Made by a program: the position numbers and the translations under genes
Assembly: GCA_900770865.1 (NCBI GenBank)
Contig: CAAGLU010000298.1
Location: 1-5,565, forward strand
Direction of reading: 5' to 3'
Length of the DNA: 5,565 bases
Source: an uncultured Atopobiaceae bacterium
GTDB lineage: Bacteria > Actinomycetota > Coriobacteriia > Coriobacteriales > Atopobiaceae
Notes under the pieces: model-generated
The model's input: the letters and a program-made list of their open reading frames with translations, nothing else
Database searches by the model: none
What the model was told of the DNA's origin: nothing
Shown here: one piece after another, positions 4,485-5,565 of the stretch
Layout of the letters: every line of letters starts with the position of its first letter
How positions within the stretch are numbered: position 1 is the stretch's first letter

Positions 4485-5565
4485 ATGGAACTTCGAAGCG
4501 ATGCCATCAAGCGGGGCTTGGCCCGCGCTCCACACAGAAGCCTGCTCAAGGCCGACGGCCTTACCGACGAGGAACTCGAGCGCCCACTCGTGGCGGTTGT
4601 CTCGTCCCAGAACGAGGTCATTCCCGGCCACATCCACCTGGACAAGATCGCCGAAGCCGTTAAGGCCGGCGTCCGCATGGCCGGCGGCACTCCGCTGCAG
4701 GTAAACACCATTGGTGTCTGCGACGGCATCGCCATGAACCACGAGGGCATGCGCTTCTCACTCACCAGCCGAGAGGTAATTGCAGACTCTGTCGAGTGCG
4801 CCATCCAGGGCCACCAGTTTGACGCCATGGTCCTCATCCCCAGCTGCGACAAGATCGTCCCCGGCATGCTCATCGCCGCGTGCCGCCTGGACATCCCCAC
4901 CGTGCTGGTCTCCGGCGGCCCCATGCTCGCCGGCCGCGGCCGCCACGGCGAGGAGACCGACCTCAACAGCCTCTTTGACGCCGTGGGCCAGGTTACCGCC
5001 GGCACCATGACCGAGGACGAGATGCACTGGCTCGAGAACACCGCCTGTCCCACCTGCGGCAGCTGCTCGGGTATGTTCACCGCCAACTCCATCTGCTGCC
5101 TGGCCGAGGCCCTGGGCATCGCGCTTCCCGGCAACGGCACCATCCCCGCCGTCTACTCCGAGCGCATCCGCCTGGCAAAGCACGCCGGCATGAAGGTCAT
5201 GGAGCTGCTCGAGAAGGGCATCACCGCCCGCCAGATCATCGACGCCCGCGCGGTACGCAACGGCATGGCGCTTGACCAGGCCTTTGGTGGCTCGACCAAC
5301 ACCATGCTGCACCTCACCGCCATCGCGCACGCCGCCGGCTGCCCCGTGACCATGGACGACTGGGACAAGGCCTGCTCTGCCACGCCCAACATCGTGCGCC
5401 TGGCACCGGCAGGACCGCTCCACATCCAGGACCTGAACGACGTGGGCGGTGTCTCGGCCATCATCGGCGAGCTGGGTCGCTCCGGACACCTTGACCTCAC
5501 GGCCAACACCTGCCACGGCACCATGGCCGAGTGGGTCGAGCAGTGCCCGCCCGTCGACGGCACGG
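4485..5565 (+). CDS. ilvD: Dihydroxy-acid dehydratase, N-terminal 360 residues
   Basis: IlvD dehydrates 2,3-dihydroxy-3-methylbutanoate and its methylpentanoate homologue to 2-oxo acids, the third common step of valine and isoleucine synthesis and the source of the leucine precursor. The protein starts MELRSDAIKRGLARAPHRSL and shows the family's PGHIHLDKIAEAVKAG (47-62), NTIGVCDGIAMNHEGM (74-89), SREVIADSVE (95-104), IPSCDKIVPGM (118-128), SGGPMLAGR (143-151), CPTCGSCSGMFTAN (188-201), LPGNGTIPA (214-222), GGSTNTMLHL (268-277) and DVGGV (319-323). Iron-sulfur ligands C121 and C194 are present. Position 48 is Gly, as in E. coli, where [2Fe-2S] enzymes have Cys, indicating an oxygen-sensitive [4Fe-4S] type. 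About 200 residues are lost past the window edge. The ATG follows AGAGG (4475-4479) by five bases; an in-frame GTG at 4479 is less likely because it overlaps that site. Confidence 0.97.
   Translation, partial: MELRSDAIKRGLARAPHRSLLKADGLTDEELERPLVAVVSSQNEVIPGHIHLDKIAEAVKAGVRMAGGTPLQVNTIGVCDGIAMNHEGMRFSLTSREVIADSVECAIQGHQFDAMVLIPSCDKIVPGMLIAACRLDIPTVLVSGGPMLAGRGRHGEETDLNSLFDAVGQVTAGTMTEDEMHWLENTACPTCGSCSGMFTANSICCLAEALGIALPGNGTIPAVYSERIRLAKHAGMKVMELLEKGITARQIIDARAVRNGMALDQAFGGSTNTMLHLTAIAHAAGCPVTMDDWDKACSATPNIVRLAPAGPLHIQDLNDVGGVSAIIGELGRSGHLDLTANTCHGTMAEWVEQCPPVDGT

Noticed and set aside
4376..5516. Two open frames of about 250 codons antisense to ilvD
   Set aside because: IlvD is unambiguous on the plus strand and the antisense products are low-complexity with no recognisable motif.

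Overview
This GC-rich window, with G/C at most third codon positions, looks like part of a high-GC anaerobic Gram-positive chromosome. Coriobacteriia (Olsenella/Collinsella/Atopobium-like) is my best guess. That rests on protein style, including a cytoplasmic BMP-family fusion of a type I associate with gut anaerobes and an E. coli-type, probably [4Fe-4S], dihydroxy-acid dehydratase. No rRNA or other marker gene confirms it.

Layout. From 3778 down to position 1, four genes run leftwards on the minus strand. They are a 665-residue fusion of a ParB/sulfiredoxin-like N-terminal region and a BMP (PnrA/Med-type) ligand-binding domain; a calcineurin-like metallophosphoesterase; a YbaK/EbsC-type aminoacyl-tRNA deacylase; and the N-terminal 166 residues of a PatB/MalY-type PLP carbon-sulfur lyase cut by the window edge. 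Genes 1-2 and genes 3-4 in this order each overlap by 4 bp (ATGA), so each pair is probably translationally coupled. An 80-bp gap separates the two pairs. From 4485 rightwards on the plus strand lies ilvD (branched-chain amino acid synthesis), cut by the right edge after 360 codons.

Between these divergent units is about 700 bp of complex non-coding DNA (3779-4484). It holds a probable minus-strand promoter with a 16-bp operator-like palindrome over its -10, four 10-bp GC-rich tandem units in the leader of the BMP gene, and two direct copies of a REP/MITE-like element, one carrying a perfect 14-bp-stem hairpin. There is also a possible third, degenerate, inverted copy, a small minus-strand CxxC ORF with a good ribosome site, and an ilvD leader in which an upstream segment can pair with the ribosome site.

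How the genes work together is only partly visible. The YbaK-like deacylase and the PatB-like lyase may both touch cysteine or sulfur amino acid handling. The BMP fusion has no signal peptide and is better read as an intracellular small-ligand (perhaps nucleoside) sensor or binding protein than as the exported part of an ABC importer. No defence system, phage, transposase, CRISPR array or RNA gene was found. The most unusual material is the intergenic repeat cluster and the BMP fusion protein.
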